Of a DNA stretch of 64,000 nucleotides, positions 9,380 through 18,611 are shown one piece after another; position 1 is the first letter of the stretch, and each line of letters begins with the position of its first letter. The DNA is taken from positions 62,001-126,000 of the forward strand of contig NZ_JACHCP010000010.1 in the NCBI RefSeq assembly GCF_014207185.1, in the 5' to 3' direction. The position numbers and the translations under genes are program-made. The notes below the pieces were generated by a model that was given only the letters and a program-made list of their open reading frames with translations, was not told the origin of the DNA and searched no databases. The DNA comes from Rhodanobacter sp. A1T4. Its GTDB lineage: Bacteria; Pseudomonadota; Gammaproteobacteria; Xanthomonadales; Rhodanobacteraceae.

Positions 9380-10951
9380 ATGAATGCTTCCACCCGCACC
9401 AGCCTGCCAGCCAGCGTCCGCTACATCGGGCCGCACGATTCGAACGCCACTGTCGACGTCACGCTGGTGTTCCGGCATCGCAACGCGCCGCCGACGGTAG
9501 CGTGGCCACAGGCCACGATGGCGCGTAAGGACTATGCCGAGCATCACGGCGCCGATCCGGCGGATGTCGAGCGGGTGCGCGCTTTCAGTCGAAAACACGG
9601 CATGCGCGAACTGGATTGCCACATGGACCGCCGGACGCTGCACCTGAGCGGTTCGGTACAGAGCATGAAGGATGCCTTTGGCGTGGAGTTGGGGCAGTAC
9701 GCGATGGGCGCCGGCGGTGCCCACTTCATCGGCTGTGCGCAGGAACCCAAGCTGCCGGACCCCGCGATCATCGCGGTACTCGGCCTGGACAAGCGTCCGG
9801 TCGCTACCGCGCATTTTCGCAAACCGCTCACCCAGCCCATCAACAGCTTCACCCCGTTGCAGCTGGGCGAGCTGTACCAGTTTCCCGCGGGTACGGATGG
9901 CACGGGACAGACCATCGCGATTATCGAGCTGGGCGGCGGCTACCAACAGGCGGACCTCGATACGTATTTCGCCGGACTGGGCATCAAGGGGCCAACGGTG
10001 ACCAGTGTGTCGGTCGACGGTGGCAGCAATACGCCGGGTGGCGATGCCGATGGCGAAGTCATGCTGGATATCGAAATCGCTGGCGCATTGGCGCCTGGCG
10101 CGAAGCTGGTCGTGTACTTCACCACCAACACCGATCAGGGTTTTTACAACGCCATTGCGCAGGCCGCGCATGACACCACCAACAAACCCACGGTGATGTC
10201 GATCAGCTGGGGCGGCCCGGAGGACAGCTGGGCGCCGCAAGGTCGCGATGCACTGGAGTCGGCACTGCAGGACGCCGTTGCGCTCGGCATTACCGTCACC
10301 GTGGCCGCTGGCGACGCCGGCTTCACCGATGGTGAGAGCGACGGCAAGCCTCATGTGGACTTCCCTTCATCCAGTCCCAGCGTACTGGCCTGCGGTGGCA
10401 CCAAACTCACCGCAAGCAGCAGCACGATCAGCAGTGAAGTCGTGTGGAACGAGACAGCGACCGGCAACGGCGCGACCGGTGGTGGGGTCAGCGCGGTGTA
10501 TGCCCTGCCCGCATGGCAGGCGTCGGCCAAGGTGCCTGTGGGCGCAGCCAGCTTCAAGGGACGCGGCGTACCGGATGTCTCGGGCGATGCCGATCCGCTG
10601 ACCGGCTACCAGGTACGTGTGGACGGCAAGGATGACGTCTATGGCGGTACCAGCGCCGTCGCACCGCTGTGGGCTGCGCTGGTGGCACGGATCAACCAGT
10701 CGCTCGGCAGAACGCTGGGCGACGGCCATGCCGTGCTGTATCAGATCGGCAGCGCCGCTTTCCGCGATATCACGGAGGGCAATAATGGCGACTTCCAGGC
10801 GGGCGTCGGCTGGGACGCCTGCACCGGGCTAGGCAGCCCGAACGGCGAGGCCCTGCTGGCGGCCCTGCGCAGCGCCGCGGGTGGCACCGCATCGACGCCA
10901 CCGCACCACGGCAAGCACAAGGCGACGAGCGCCGCGGGTGGGCATAAATAG
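9380..10951 (+). CDS. Sedolisin-type (S53) serine-carboxyl protease with pro-domain
   Basis: An acid endopeptidase of the kumamolisin family. The ATG at 9380 follows GAGGT and gives 523 residues. A pro-kumamolisin activation domain occupies roughly residues 10-150. Catalytic residues are readable: Glu226 and Asp230 (GEVMLD), Asp312 in AAGDAGFTDG, and Ser425 in GGTSAVAP. A C-terminal calcium-site stretch (DITEGNNG...GWDACTGLGSPNG) follows, then a Lys/His-rich tail. No N-terminal signal peptide is seen, which is odd for this secreted family. It has no operon partner. Confidence 0.92.
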   Translation: MNASTRTSLPASVRYIGPHDSNATVDVTLVFRHRNAPPTVAWPQATMARKDYAEHHGADPADVERVRAFSRKHGMRELDCHMDRRTLHLSGSVQSMKDAFGVELGQYAMGAGGAHFIGCAQEPKLPDPAIIAVLGLDKRPVATAHFRKPLTQPINSFTPLQLGELYQFPAGTDGTGQTIAIIELGGGYQQADLDTYFAGLGIKGPTVTSVSVDGGSNTPGGDADGEVMLDIEIAGALAPGAKLVVYFTTNTDQGFYNAIAQAAHDTTNKPTVMSISWGGPEDSWAPQGRDALESALQDAVALGITVTVAAGDAGFTDGESDGKPHVDFPSSSPSVLACGGTKLTASSSTISSEVVWNETATGNGATGGGVSAVYALPAWQASAKVPVGAASFKGRGVPDVSGDADPLTGYQVRVDGKDDVYGGTSAVAPLWAALVARINQSLGRTLGDGHAVLYQIGSAAFRDITEGNNGDFQAGVGWDACTGLGSPNGEALLAALRSAAGGTASTPPHHGKHKATSAAGGHK

Positions 10952-11077
10952 GAGACTCTGCAGGGCGGCGTAACCGTTAAACGCCACCTCGCACACGGCG
11001 CGAATTACCGCAATGCTGGACGATGGCGAGCATTCCCGGCAGGCTTGGCGTTTCCCGCTGTACCGAACGGAGTTCTG

Positions 11078-12091
11078 ATGCGTGTTTCTGCCCCGACCCT
11101 GCTCGCCGACCTTGGCGGCACCAATGTGCGATTTGCGCTATCCGACCCGAACGCGGTTACGCCGCTGCAGATGGATTCAGTACGGCGTTACCACGTCAAC
11201 CACTTCGCTTCGCTGGCCGACGCGATTCGGCAATATTTCACCGACACCGGACTGCAGGCCAAACGCGCGCTGATCGCCGCAGCAGGTCGAATCAGCGACG
11301 GCGAGACGGTGCAGATCACCAATAATCCGTGGGCCATCTCAGCGCCAAAACTGCAGGCCGAGCTGGCGATGGAGTCGGTGCATCTGGTCAACGATTTTGC
11401 CGCACAAAGCATGGCAGTGATGCTGCTGCAACCGAAGGACCTCGTGCCGGTGGGCGCACTACCGCTGCCCAAACCGGGCACGCAAGACGAGCAGACGTTC
11501 GTGATCGTTGGCCCCGGCACCGGACTTGGCGTCGGCGGACTGCTGATTCGCCAGGGCAAGTGCAGCGTATTGCAGACCGAAGGCGGCCACGCCGGTTTTG
11601 CCGCGCACAGCCCCGAGGACATCGAGATTCTCAAGCGCCTGAACCAGCGCTATGGCCGCGTCTCCAATGAACGGCTGATCTGCGGCAACGGCCTGGTCAA
11701 TCTTTACGACGTACTGTGCGAAATCGCCGGCAAGATACCCGAGCCGCTGAAGCCCGAAGACATCAGCGCACGCGCCAACGACAACAGCGATCCGCTGTGC
11801 GTGCAGGTGGTGGAAACGTTTGCCGGCATCTTCGGCAGCGTCGCCGGCGATCTGGTGCTGACGCTAGGTGCTTGGGACGGCGTATACCTCACCGGCGGCC
11901 TGGTGCCGATCCTGCTGCCGTGGATGGAGCGTGGTCGCTTCCGTGAGCGCTTCGAGGCCAAGGGCCGTTTCCGCGACACGATGGAACAGGTGCCGACACA
12001 GGCGATCATGAATCCCGAGCCGGGCCTGGTCGGCGCGGCGGCATTGGCCATCGTGGAGTCGGGCGGCTCGCTGCTGAATCGTCACGATTAG
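11078..12091 (+). CDS. glk: Glucokinase
   Basis: Phosphorylates glucose with ATP to feed glycolysis, the Entner-Doudoroff route and the pentose phosphate pathway. The ATG at 11078 (GGAG five bases upstream) gives 337 residues starting MRVSAPTLLADLGGTNVRF, the phosphate-binding DxGGT motif. VNDFAAQSMA, GPGTGLGVGGL and EGGHAGFA are typical of the bacterial Glk family (ROK-unrelated, E. coli type), including the glucose-contacting EGGH. A longer frame from a TTG at 11045 is less likely. Confidence 0.95.
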   Translation: MRVSAPTLLADLGGTNVRFALSDPNAVTPLQMDSVRRYHVNHFASLADAIRQYFTDTGLQAKRALIAAAGRISDGETVQITNNPWAISAPKLQAELAMESVHLVNDFAAQSMAVMLLQPKDLVPVGALPLPKPGTQDEQTFVIVGPGTGLGVGGLLIRQGKCSVLQTEGGHAGFAAHSPEDIEILKRLNQRYGRVSNERLICGNGLVNLYDVLCEIAGKIPEPLKPEDISARANDNSDPLCVQVVETFAGIFGSVAGDLVLTLGAWDGVYLTGGLVPILLPWMERGRFRERFEAKGRFRDTMEQVPTQAIMNPEPGLVGAAALAIVESGGSLLNRHD

Positions 12092-12195
12092 GATTTCTCC
12101 GTGCTCGCGGCGCGTAGCCGTCGCGATCCTCGGCACGCTCGTCACATCCGGCCTGACATAATCAACGAGTGATTTTCAGCGTCGCCGGAGTAGCC

Positions 12196-12879
12196 ATGCC
12201 GCTCGATAAAACCGCCTTCCTGTTCGATCTCGACGGTACCCTCGTCGATAGCGTCTATCAGCATGTGCTGGCGTGGAAGGAGTCGCTGGATGCCGAAGGC
12301 GTGCCGATTTCGGTGTGGCGCATACACCGCCGCATCGGCATGAGCGGCGGCCTGTTTCTCAACATGCTGCTGCGCGAGACCGGCATCGCCATGAGCGAAG
12401 AGACGCTGTTACGCCTGCGTCACAACCACGCCGCCGCCTACGGACGTCTCGCCGCCGCTGATGCGGTGCGGCCGCTGCCTGGTGCACGCGAACTGCTGGA
12501 TTTTCTTACGGCAAATAAATTTCCTTGGGCAATTGCCACCAGCGGACGCATGGAAACCGCACGCCACAATCTGACCGCGCTCGGCGTCGATCCATCGAAG
12601 ATTCCGGTGGTCACGCGCGATCAGGTGCGTCACGCGAAACCCGACCCCGACTTGTTCATCGCCGCGGCCGATCGGCTGGGCGTGGACATCCGCAACGCGC
12701 TGGTGATCGGCGACAGTGTCTGGGACATGCTCGCGGCGCAGCGTGCCCGCGCACTGGGCGTCGGCCTGCTCTCCGGCGGCTACGGCGTCGCCGAACTGCA
12801 ACAGGCCGGCGCGTTCCGCGTCTACGAAGACCCCGCCGACATGCTGCGCAATATCGACGAGATCGCTTCGCGGGATTGA
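12196..12879 (+). CDS. HAD-superfamily phosphatase (phosphoglycolate phosphatase-like)
   Basis: A 227-residue haloacid dehalogenase-type hydrolase with an alpha-helical cap. Motif I is FDLDGTLVDS (residues 9-18) with the nucleophile Asp, motif II the Ser in IATSGR, motif III the Lys in RHAKPDPDLF, and motif IV GDSVWDM. GGAG lies seven bases before the ATG, which is preferred to an upstream GTG. It is 104 bases after glk and may be co-transcribed; the substrate is probably a small phosphorylated metabolite such as a sugar phosphate, but it cannot be read from the sequence. Confidence 0.87.
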   Translation: MPLDKTAFLFDLDGTLVDSVYQHVLAWKESLDAEGVPISVWRIHRRIGMSGGLFLNMLLRETGIAMSEETLLRLRHNHAAAYGRLAAADAVRPLPGARELLDFLTANKFPWAIATSGRMETARHNLTALGVDPSKIPVVTRDQVRHAKPDPDLFIAAADRLGVDIRNALVIGDSVWDMLAAQRARALGVGLLSGGYGVAELQQAGAFRVYEDPADMLRNIDEIASRD

Positions 12880-12881
12880 TT

Positions 12882-12905
12882 CCGTTTGATCAATTGATCA
12901 AACGG
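12882..12905. terminator. Perfect 24-bp palindrome between convergent genes
   Basis: CCGTTTGATCAA directly followed by its reverse complement TTGATCAAACGG. It sits three bases after the HAD gene stop and 21 bases from the SNF2 gene stop on the other strand, so a shared terminator or mRNA-end hairpin is plausible. It has no spacer loop and no T-run, so a protein-binding site is an alternative. Confidence 0.45.
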
Positions 12906-12926
12906 CTGCGCTCAGAAAATCAGCAG

Positions 12927-15900
12927 CTAACCCGGTGCCAGCAGCGCATCCAGATCGCCCTGATCGAAGCTGAGTTTCTCGCGGCTGCCGCCACCTTCCA
13001 GCACCGCGGCGGCGAGTTCAGCTTTGCGCGCCTTCAGTTCCTCGATGCGCTCTTCCACCGTGCCCGAAGTGATCAGGCGGAACACGAAGACCGGTTTGTC
13101 CTGGCCGATGCGATGCGCGCGGTCACTGGCCTGCGCTTCGGCCGCCGGGTTCCACCACGGGTCGTAGTGGATCACGGTATCGGCGGCAGTGAGGTTGAGG
13201 CCAACGCCACCGGCCTTCAGCGACAGCAGGAACAACGGCACCTCGCCGTTCTGGAAACGCTGCACCGGCTCGGCACGATCGCGCGTTTCGCCGGTAAGGG
13301 TGACGTAGCGAATGCGTCGGCGATCGAGCTCAGCCGCGATCAGTTTCAGCATGCCGGTGAACTGCGAGAACAGCAGCACCTTGCGGCCTTCGTCGAGCAG
13401 CGCTGGCAGCATCTCCATCAGCATCTCGAACTTGGCCGACTCGTGCACGCCACGCGCCACCTCGAGTTTCACCAGGCGCGGATCGCAGCAGACCTGACGC
13501 AGCTTGAGCAGCGCATCCAGCACCACGATGCCCGAGTGCGCGATGCCGCGCTGGGCGATGACCTCGCGCAGCTCTTCGGCCAGCGACAGCCGCAGGCCTT
13601 CGTAGAGATCCCGCTGGCGGCCTTCCAGCACCACCCGGCGGGTGATCTCGGTTTTCGGCGGCAGCTCCTGGGCCACCTGCGCCTTGGTGCGGCGAAGAAT
13701 GAAAGGCGCGAGTCGCAGGTTCAGCCGCTGCTGGCATTCCTCGTCGTGCTGCTTTTCGATCGGCACGCGGTAGAAACGGCGGAACGCGCTCTCGTCACCG
13801 AGCAGGCCGGGCACGGCCAGATCGACCTGCGACCACAACTCGCCGAGATGATTCTCCAACGGTGTGCCGGTGAGGCAAACATAGCGGGACGTGCGCAGAC
13901 TGAGCAGCGCACGGCGCGCCTGTGTGCGCGGATTTTTTACCTGCTGCGCCTCGTCCAGCACAATCAGTGCGAATGGCTGTTTGCGCAGGGGAATCACATC
14001 GCGCGGCAGCAGCGCATAGCTGGTCAACACAATGTCCTGCGAGCCGAGCTGGGCGAATTCCTCGGCACGCTGGGGCCCGTGCAGTGTCAGCACTTTCAAC
14101 ATCGGTGCGAAACGGGCGATCTCCGATTGCCAGTTCGGGATCAGGCTCGTCGGCACCACGATCAGCGCTGGCTGACTCAATGCACCGCCCTGCTTCAGCG
14201 ACAGCAGATGCGTGATCAACTGCAGCGTCTTGCCCAGCCCCATGTCGTCAGCCAGCACACCGCCGACGCCGGCCTCAGCCAGCGCGTTCAACCAGCGCAG
14301 ACCTTCGCGCTGATACGGCCGCAGCTCGACCGAGAGGCCATCGGGGACCACGTCGCTGGCACGGTCGGCGGCGTGACGCAGGCGCGCAGCGAACCCGCGC
14401 AGCGACTCGGAGGCCTCCAGTGCACTGCCGCCGGGCATGGCTTCGACAAGCTCTTCCAGCCGCCCCGCCTGCACACGCGGCAAGTGGAGTTTCTTGCGCG
14501 GCTTTTCGAGGTATTCGGCGAGCGGTGCCAGCAGGCCGCGCAACTCCTTCAGGCGCACCGGAACGCGCCGGCGTGCGTCGACCGGCGCGTACCACACTGC
14601 ATCGTCCGGCTCGTTAGGCGCAGGGCGCAAGCTCAGCTGGTTTTCGGTCAACGCCTGCGCCACGGCAGGCAACAGGTTGTGCCGCTGGCCATCCAGCTCG
14701 ATGCCGATTTCCAGATCGAAGGCGTGATCGTCGGTGTCTTCCACCGCGTGGCCATACCAGCGCACCGGACCTTCCAGCACCTCGAACGGAAAACTCGGCG
14801 CGTATTCGACCTGGAAGTTTTCCTGCTCGAGCTTGGGTCGCAAAGCCAGCCAACGTGCCGGCGTGTTGACCTCCAGCGCGCCAGCGTAACCGGTGCCGGG
14901 GAACAGCCATGCGTCGTCGGGCAAGGTATCGGCCACGTCCCACGGCAGGCCTTCGGTGTCCACGCCGGGGGTGAGTCCGGCATGTTCAAGCTGCTCCATC
15001 GCGGACAGTTCGTCGGCGCGTCGGCGGGTGATCTCGACCAGCTGACCGTTACGCACGCGCCGCACCAGCGGCTCGCCGCCGCGACCAGGCAGCCGCTCGC
15101 CAGCGTAGTCGAACGCCAGTCGCGCATAACCCAACGGCGGCGTGCCAGCGGCCAGCCGCGCGTGGCGTGTCAGTGCATGCAGGGTCAGCACCGGCTTGGG
15201 TGCCAGCTGCGAGCGGCGCAGTTCGCCAAACACCTGCGGCAGCGGCACGCGCGTAGCCAGCCGGCTGTTCGGTAGACGACTGCGCAAGTGCTTGCCGTGT
15301 TCATGCTTGAGCGGCGGCAGTTCCAGCCAATGGGTTTCTTCCGCGGCCGCATCGAGCAGGCCCAGCGTGGCGCGCTCGGCATCCAGATACCACAGGCTGT
15401 CGATGCGCAGCAGGCGCTGGCTATTCGACAATTGCGGCAGCAATCGCTGGCTGCCGTCGGCCTCCATCAGCCAGTGCCAGTTGAGCGGATGCGACTTGCC
15501 GCGCGACAGACGCAGCCCGGCCAGACCGCCGAGGAAACAGGGCGCCGTGTCGAGTACTTCGGCTAGCAGCGTATCGCCAACGTGGCCGCTGAGCCGCGCA
15601 TAGCTGCGACTCTTGCGCAGGCTCTGCGGCAAGCCGAGCACGGTAGTGGCAAGCCGCTGCTCGTGCGGCTGCAGCGGCAATTGCGAAAGATGCTTGCTGT
15701 CCAACGGCACCGGCCGCGCATAGCGGCCGTGCTCGACCTGCGAGAGAAGTACCGGCGCTACGTCGATGCGCGCATAGATGGCCCCCTCCTCGGGCATCAC
15801 CTCCAGAAAAAAACCGAGTACACCGTGATCCTCGGTCGCTGCCGACTTCGGCGCGGCCAATAGCCGCCGCCATGCCAGCGGCAGCGTTTCCTCATCGCCA

Positions 15901-15971
15901 ACAGCAAGTGCGGCGGCCTGCTCTTTCTCGTCCGGTTGCTGCATGCGCATGCGGTCCGCGGCGATAACCAA
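12927..15971 (-). CDS. SNF2/HepA-family DEAD-box-like helicase
   Basis: A 1014-residue Swi2/Snf2-type ATPase. The C-terminal half holds the motor: Walker A DDMGLGKT near residue 577, motif II DEAQ near 673, LTGTPLENHLGELW (motif III), LFSQFTGM (motif IV region) and DRAHRIGQ (motif VI) near 947. The N-terminal 500 residues are weakly conserved and lack a recognisable SWIM zinc motif. Family members move along double-stranded DNA or displace bound proteins, for example RNA polymerase. It lies 90 bases downstream of gpsA and may be read from the secB-gpsA transcript. Several in-frame starts (15971, 15950, 15944) are possible. Confidence 0.9.
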   Translation of the reverse strand: MVIAADRMRMQQPDEKEQAAALAVGDEETLPLAWRRLLAAPKSAATEDHGVLGFFLEVMPEEGAIYARIDVAPVLLSQVEHGRYARPVPLDSKHLSQLPLQPHEQRLATTVLGLPQSLRKSRSYARLSGHVGDTLLAEVLDTAPCFLGGLAGLRLSRGKSHPLNWHWLMEADGSQRLLPQLSNSQRLLRIDSLWYLDAERATLGLLDAAAEETHWLELPPLKHEHGKHLRSRLPNSRLATRVPLPQVFGELRRSQLAPKPVLTLHALTRHARLAAGTPPLGYARLAFDYAGERLPGRGGEPLVRRVRNGQLVEITRRRADELSAMEQLEHAGLTPGVDTEGLPWDVADTLPDDAWLFPGTGYAGALEVNTPARWLALRPKLEQENFQVEYAPSFPFEVLEGPVRWYGHAVEDTDDHAFDLEIGIELDGQRHNLLPAVAQALTENQLSLRPAPNEPDDAVWYAPVDARRRVPVRLKELRGLLAPLAEYLEKPRKKLHLPRVQAGRLEELVEAMPGGSALEASESLRGFAARLRHAADRASDVVPDGLSVELRPYQREGLRWLNALAEAGVGGVLADDMGLGKTLQLITHLLSLKQGGALSQPALIVVPTSLIPNWQSEIARFAPMLKVLTLHGPQRAEEFAQLGSQDIVLTSYALLPRDVIPLRKQPFALIVLDEAQQVKNPRTQARRALLSLRTSRYVCLTGTPLENHLGELWSQVDLAVPGLLGDESAFRRFYRVPIEKQHDEECQQRLNLRLAPFILRRTKAQVAQELPPKTEITRRVVLEGRQRDLYEGLRLSLAEELREVIAQRGIAHSGIVVLDALLKLRQVCCDPRLVKLEVARGVHESAKFEMLMEMLPALLDEGRKVLLFSQFTGMLKLIAAELDRRRIRYVTLTGETRDRAEPVQRFQNGEVPLFLLSLKAGGVGLNLTAADTVIHYDPWWNPAAEAQASDRAHRIGQDKPVFVFRLITSGTVEERIEELKARKAELAAAVLEGGGSREKLSFDQGDLDALLAPG

Positions 15972-16061
15972 AACACTGAGCTTAGCAGCGCCGGGACACT
16001 TGCAACCGTCGTCTTGTAGAGGTCTTCGTAAACTGACGTTGCAAAGCGTCAGTCCGGCTAC

Positions 16062-17087
16062 TCAGTCTGTGCCGAACAAGCCTCGCGGGTATTCCGGCTT
16101 CTGTTCGCGCGCCATCAGCGACCGAAGCCCGTTGACCGGCGTGACTTCACCGTGCAATACGGCACGCACACCGGCACTGATCGGCAGATCCAGGCCATGC
16201 TTATCGGCCAGCCGGGCGACTTCGTCGGCGGTCAACACACTTTCCACCACCTGACCGATCTGCCGCACCGCTTCATCGATGGCAATGCCACGTCCCAGCG
16301 CCAGACCGAGCCGGCGGTTGCGCGAGAGATCACCTGTGCAGGTGAGCACAAGATCGCCGAGACCTGACAGCCCGATCAGCGTTTCCGGCCGCGCACCCAG
16401 TGCAACCCCGAGGCGCAGCATCTCATTCATGCCGCGGGTGATCAGCCCGGCACGTGCGTTCAAGCCCAACTCCATGCCGTCGGCAATACCGGTGGCAACA
16501 GCCAGCACGTTTTTCATCGCACCACCCAACTCGGCGCCCAGCAGGTCGCCGCCGGAATACGCACGCAGGTTGGGCGCATGCAGCAGATTGGCCACGGTTT
16601 GAGCGAATGCCGCGTTTTCCGAATGTACGGTGACGGCGCTGGGCAATCCTGCCGCCACTTCGCGCGCGAACGAGGGGCCCGTAACCACGGCCGCTGGCCG
16701 GCCCGGCAACTGTTGCGCTACGAGTTCATGCAGGAATCGCCCGGTACCCGGTTCAAAGCCCTTGGTCGCCCAGGCAATCGCTGTCTTGGGGTCGAGCAGC
16801 GGTGCCAGCTCGACCAGCATCGATGCAAATGCATGGCTGGGCACCACGATCAGCACAATGCTGGCGCCGCGCACAGCGGTCGCCAGATCGCTTTCGTAAT
16901 GAAGCTGCGCGGGTAGTTCGATATCCGGCAGATAGCGCTGGTTGCATCGGCTTTCAGCCATTGCCGCCAGCGCCTGCGGATCGCGCCCCCATAGCGTTGT
17001 CGGCACACCGTTGCGTGCCGTCAGCGCGGCGAGCGCCGTACCCCAGGAACCGGCACCCAGCACCGCCAGAGTCGAACGTTCAACCAT
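16062..17087 (-). CDS. gpsA: Glycerol-3-phosphate dehydrogenase [NAD(P)+]
   Basis: Reduces dihydroxyacetone phosphate to sn-glycerol-3-phosphate for phospholipid synthesis. The Rossmann dinucleotide motif is [11 protein letters not shown] near the N-terminus; further landmarks are [33 protein letters not shown] and the catalytic-region motif [14 protein letters not shown] with the active Lys. The ATG at 17087 gives 341 residues; a GTG nine bases earlier directly follows the secB stop. The gene is downstream of secB, an arrangement conserved widely in gammaproteobacteria. PlsB, encoded at 37-40 kb, uses its product. Confidence 0.96.
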   Translation of the reverse strand: MVERSTLAVLGAGSWGTALAALTARNGVPTTLWGRDPQALAAMAESRCNQRYLPDIELPAQLHYESDLATAVRGASIVLIVVPSHAFASMLVELAPLLDPKTAIAWATKGFEPGTGRFLHELVAQQLPGRPAAVVTGPSFAREVAAGLPSAVTVHSENAAFAQTVANLLHAPNLRAYSGGDLLGAELGGAMKNVLAVATGIADGMELGLNARAGLITRGMNEMLRLGVALGARPETLIGLSGLGDLVLTCTGDLSRNRRLGLALGRGIAIDEAVRQIGQVVESVLTADEVARLADKHGLDLPISAGVRAVLHGEVTPVNGLRSLMAREQKPEYPRGLFGTD

Positions 17088-17096
17088 GTCGAGCAC

Positions 17097-17600
17097 TCAG
17101 CTGTTGAGTGTGGCCGGAACCTCGTCACCGCCCATCATGCGACGCTGTTGTTCGGCGAACAACGCATCGAAATTGATCGGTTGCAGCAGGAACGGCGGGA
17201 AACCTCCCTCCAGCACCAGCGAGGAGATCGTCTGGCGGGCATACGGAAACAGCAGGTTCGGGCAGTAGCTGCCGATGATGCCCGCCTGGTCCATCTCGTT
17301 GAAGCCGGCAATGCCGAACAAGCCAGCCTGCTCCACTTCGGCCAGATACGCCGTGCGCTGGCCCACGGTGCAGGTCAGCGTGAGGCTGAGCACCACTTCG
17401 TACTGGTCGTTACCCATATCGGTGACTTTCTGACCGAGGTTGAGCTGCACCTGTGGCTGGTCGTTTTCATTGACGTCCTGAAAGATCTGCGGTGCGTTCG
17501 GCACTTCGAAGGAAACATCCTTCACATAGATCTTCTGCACCACCAGCTGCGGCTGGTCGGCCTGGCCATTGGCCTGGCCGTTGGTGATAATTGCTGCCAT
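17097..17600 (-). CDS. secB: Protein-export chaperone SecB
   Basis: Homotetrameric chaperone that holds secretory precursors unfolded and passes them to SecA. The 167-residue protein contains the expected blocks: QIYVKDVSFEVPNAP, DQYEVVLSLTLTC, and the C-terminal GSYCPNLLFPYARQTISSLVLEGGFPP. It is slightly longer than the E. coli protein owing to a Gln/Ala/Asn-rich N-terminus. It is the first gene of the secB-gpsA unit, with gpsA starting about ten bases after its stop. Confidence 0.96.
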   Translation of the reverse strand: MAAIITNGQANGQADQPQLVVQKIYVKDVSFEVPNAPQIFQDVNENDQPQVQLNLGQKVTDMGNDQYEVVLSLTLTCTVGQRTAYLAEVEQAGLFGIAGFNEMDQAGIIGSYCPNLLFPYARQTISSLVLEGGFPPFLLQPINFDALFAEQQRRMMGGDEVPATLNS

Positions 17601-17645
17601 CGGAATTCCCTCGGTTCGGTATGGTGTCGCTTGACTAGGTAAGGC

Positions 17646-17673
17646 TTGATTGAATCAGGCCTGATTCAATCAA
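17646..17673. promoter_or_regulatory. Perfect 28-bp palindrome upstream of secB
   Basis: TTGATTGAATCAGG followed at once by its exact reverse complement, 46 bases upstream of the secB start. The AT-rich arms and the lack of a loop fit a dimeric protein-binding operator; cruciform or hairpin formation is an alternative. A TTTGATCAAA motif lies three bases further on. The binding protein is unknown. Confidence 0.5.
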
Positions 17674-17754
17674 GATTTGATCAAAAAAGAGGTCGATTGT
17701 TCCATACATCCCTTCGCCGCGCACGCTGGAATACCGGCTGCAAAGCTCCGCACA

Positions 17755-17784
17755 TTGCGCACACCCCTGTTTTTCTGCAAGAAT
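17755..17784 (+). promoter_or_regulatory. Predicted promoter of rpmB-rpmG
   Basis: TTGCGC (17755-17760), an 18-base spacer and AAGAAT (17779-17784) preceded by TGC, an extended -10 element. The match to the sigma-70 consensus is moderate and it implies a leader of about 200 bases. Predicted by eye only. Confidence 0.4.
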
Positions 17785-17993
17785 ACGCGGCTAGCCTATG
17801 TCGACCCGGAACATCGGGGAGTCCGCCACGCGGTGCGGACCTCACGATCATTGCGTTGGAAACACTCTCCAGCATCGCGTGGCGCTCAGCGCCGCTGGGC
17901 CGATATCGCCCTGGCTAACGGGTGGTAAACCAGTGGTTTTATCGAACCTTGGCAACACGCCTCGGCTTTGAAACCCAATCTTAGGAGGTCGTC

Positions 17994-18230
17994 ATGGCCC
18001 GTGTATGTCAAGTCACCGGTAAAGGTGTGCAGACCGGCAACAATGTCTCGCATGCGAACAACCGTACCCGCCGTCGCTGGTTGCCCAACCTGCACGAACG
18101 CCGCTTCTGGGTTGCCAGCGAGAATCGCTGGATCAAGCTGCGCGTTTCCAACAATGCCCTGCGCACCATCGACAAGAACGGCATCGAAGCCGTGATTGCC
18201 GACATGCGCGCCCGCGGCGACAAGGTCTGA
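17994..18230 (+). CDS. rpmB: 50S ribosomal protein L28
   Basis: A 78-residue ribosomal protein of the large subunit, starting [25 protein letters not shown] cut to its family-typical opening [10 protein letters not shown]. The remainder, with the basic [17 protein letters not shown] block, matches L28 across its whole length. AGGAGG lies just upstream of the ATG. It is ten bases ahead of rpmG, the standard bacterial pair. Confidence 0.98.
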   Translation: MARVCQVTGKGVQTGNNVSHANNRTRRRWLPNLHERRFWVASENRWIKLRVSNNALRTIDKNGIEAVIADMRARGDKV

Positions 18231-18240
18231 GGATTGAGCC

Positions 18241-18408
18241 ATGGCTAACAAGACACAAGACAAGATCCGCATGATCTCTTCGGCCGGCACCGGCCACTTC
18301 TACACCACGCAGAAGAACAAGAAGAACACACCGGAAAAGTTCGAGTTCAAGAAATACGATCCCGTTGTGCGCAAGCACGTGATCTACAAGGAAGGCAAGA
18401 TCAAGTAA
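18241..18408 (+). CDS. rpmG: 50S ribosomal protein L33
   Basis: A 55-residue ribosomal protein read directly from the DNA, starting [20 protein letters not shown] and ending [11 protein letters not shown]. It has the L33 core [22 protein letters not shown] split over residues 20-41. The two zinc-ribbon CxxC pairs of some L33 forms are absent, as in the zinc-independent type. It is the second gene of the rpmB-rpmG operon and is followed by a strong terminator. Confidence 0.97.
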   Translation: MANKTQDKIRMISSAGTGHFYTTQKNKKNTPEKFEFKKYDPVVRKHVIYKEGKIK

Positions 18409-18460
18409 TTGATCGCGCGCAAGCGCTAGCCTCCCGGTAGCAGCGACTCAAACTCGCGAC

Positions 18461-18494
18461 AGAAAACCCGCCCTCGTGGCGGGTTTTCTTTTTT
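18461..18494 (+). terminator. Intrinsic terminator of rpmB-rpmG
   Basis: AGAAAACCCGCC and GGCGGGTTTTCT form a 12-bp stem around a five-base loop, followed by a T-run. It lies about 50 bases after the rpmG stop. Confidence 0.9.
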
Positions 18495-18611
18495 GAGTGC
18501 TTGCTGGCGCATGACCCGTGCTTGCATCATGGTGCAATGACCTAGCCATCCGCCCTGTTCCCCGATCTGCTGGGTGATGATTGGCCACAACTGGCTCCGC
18601 CCCTGCAACGC

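Larger units (their letters stand above)
17601..17993. other. Divergent intergenic region between secB and rpmB
   Basis: About 390 bases without a credible gene; short frames here lack ribosome sites and family features. It contains a perfect 28-bp palindrome (17646-17673), a likely rpmB promoter (17755-17784) and, beyond it, a leader of roughly 200 bases. The leader carries a hairpin from GTCCGC and GCGGAC arms around 17821-17840 and ends in the strong ribosome site of rpmB. Confidence 0.6.

Noticed and set aside
12525-15275. 916-residue open frame antisense to the SNF2 helicase gene
   Set aside because: Long, but overlaps the clear helicase motifs on the other strand and has a Gln/His/Arg-biased composition typical of antisense frames.
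17646-17928. 83-90 residue frames between secB and rpmB
   Set aside because: No ribosome site, no family feature, and the region is better explained by a palindrome, a promoter and the rpmB leader.
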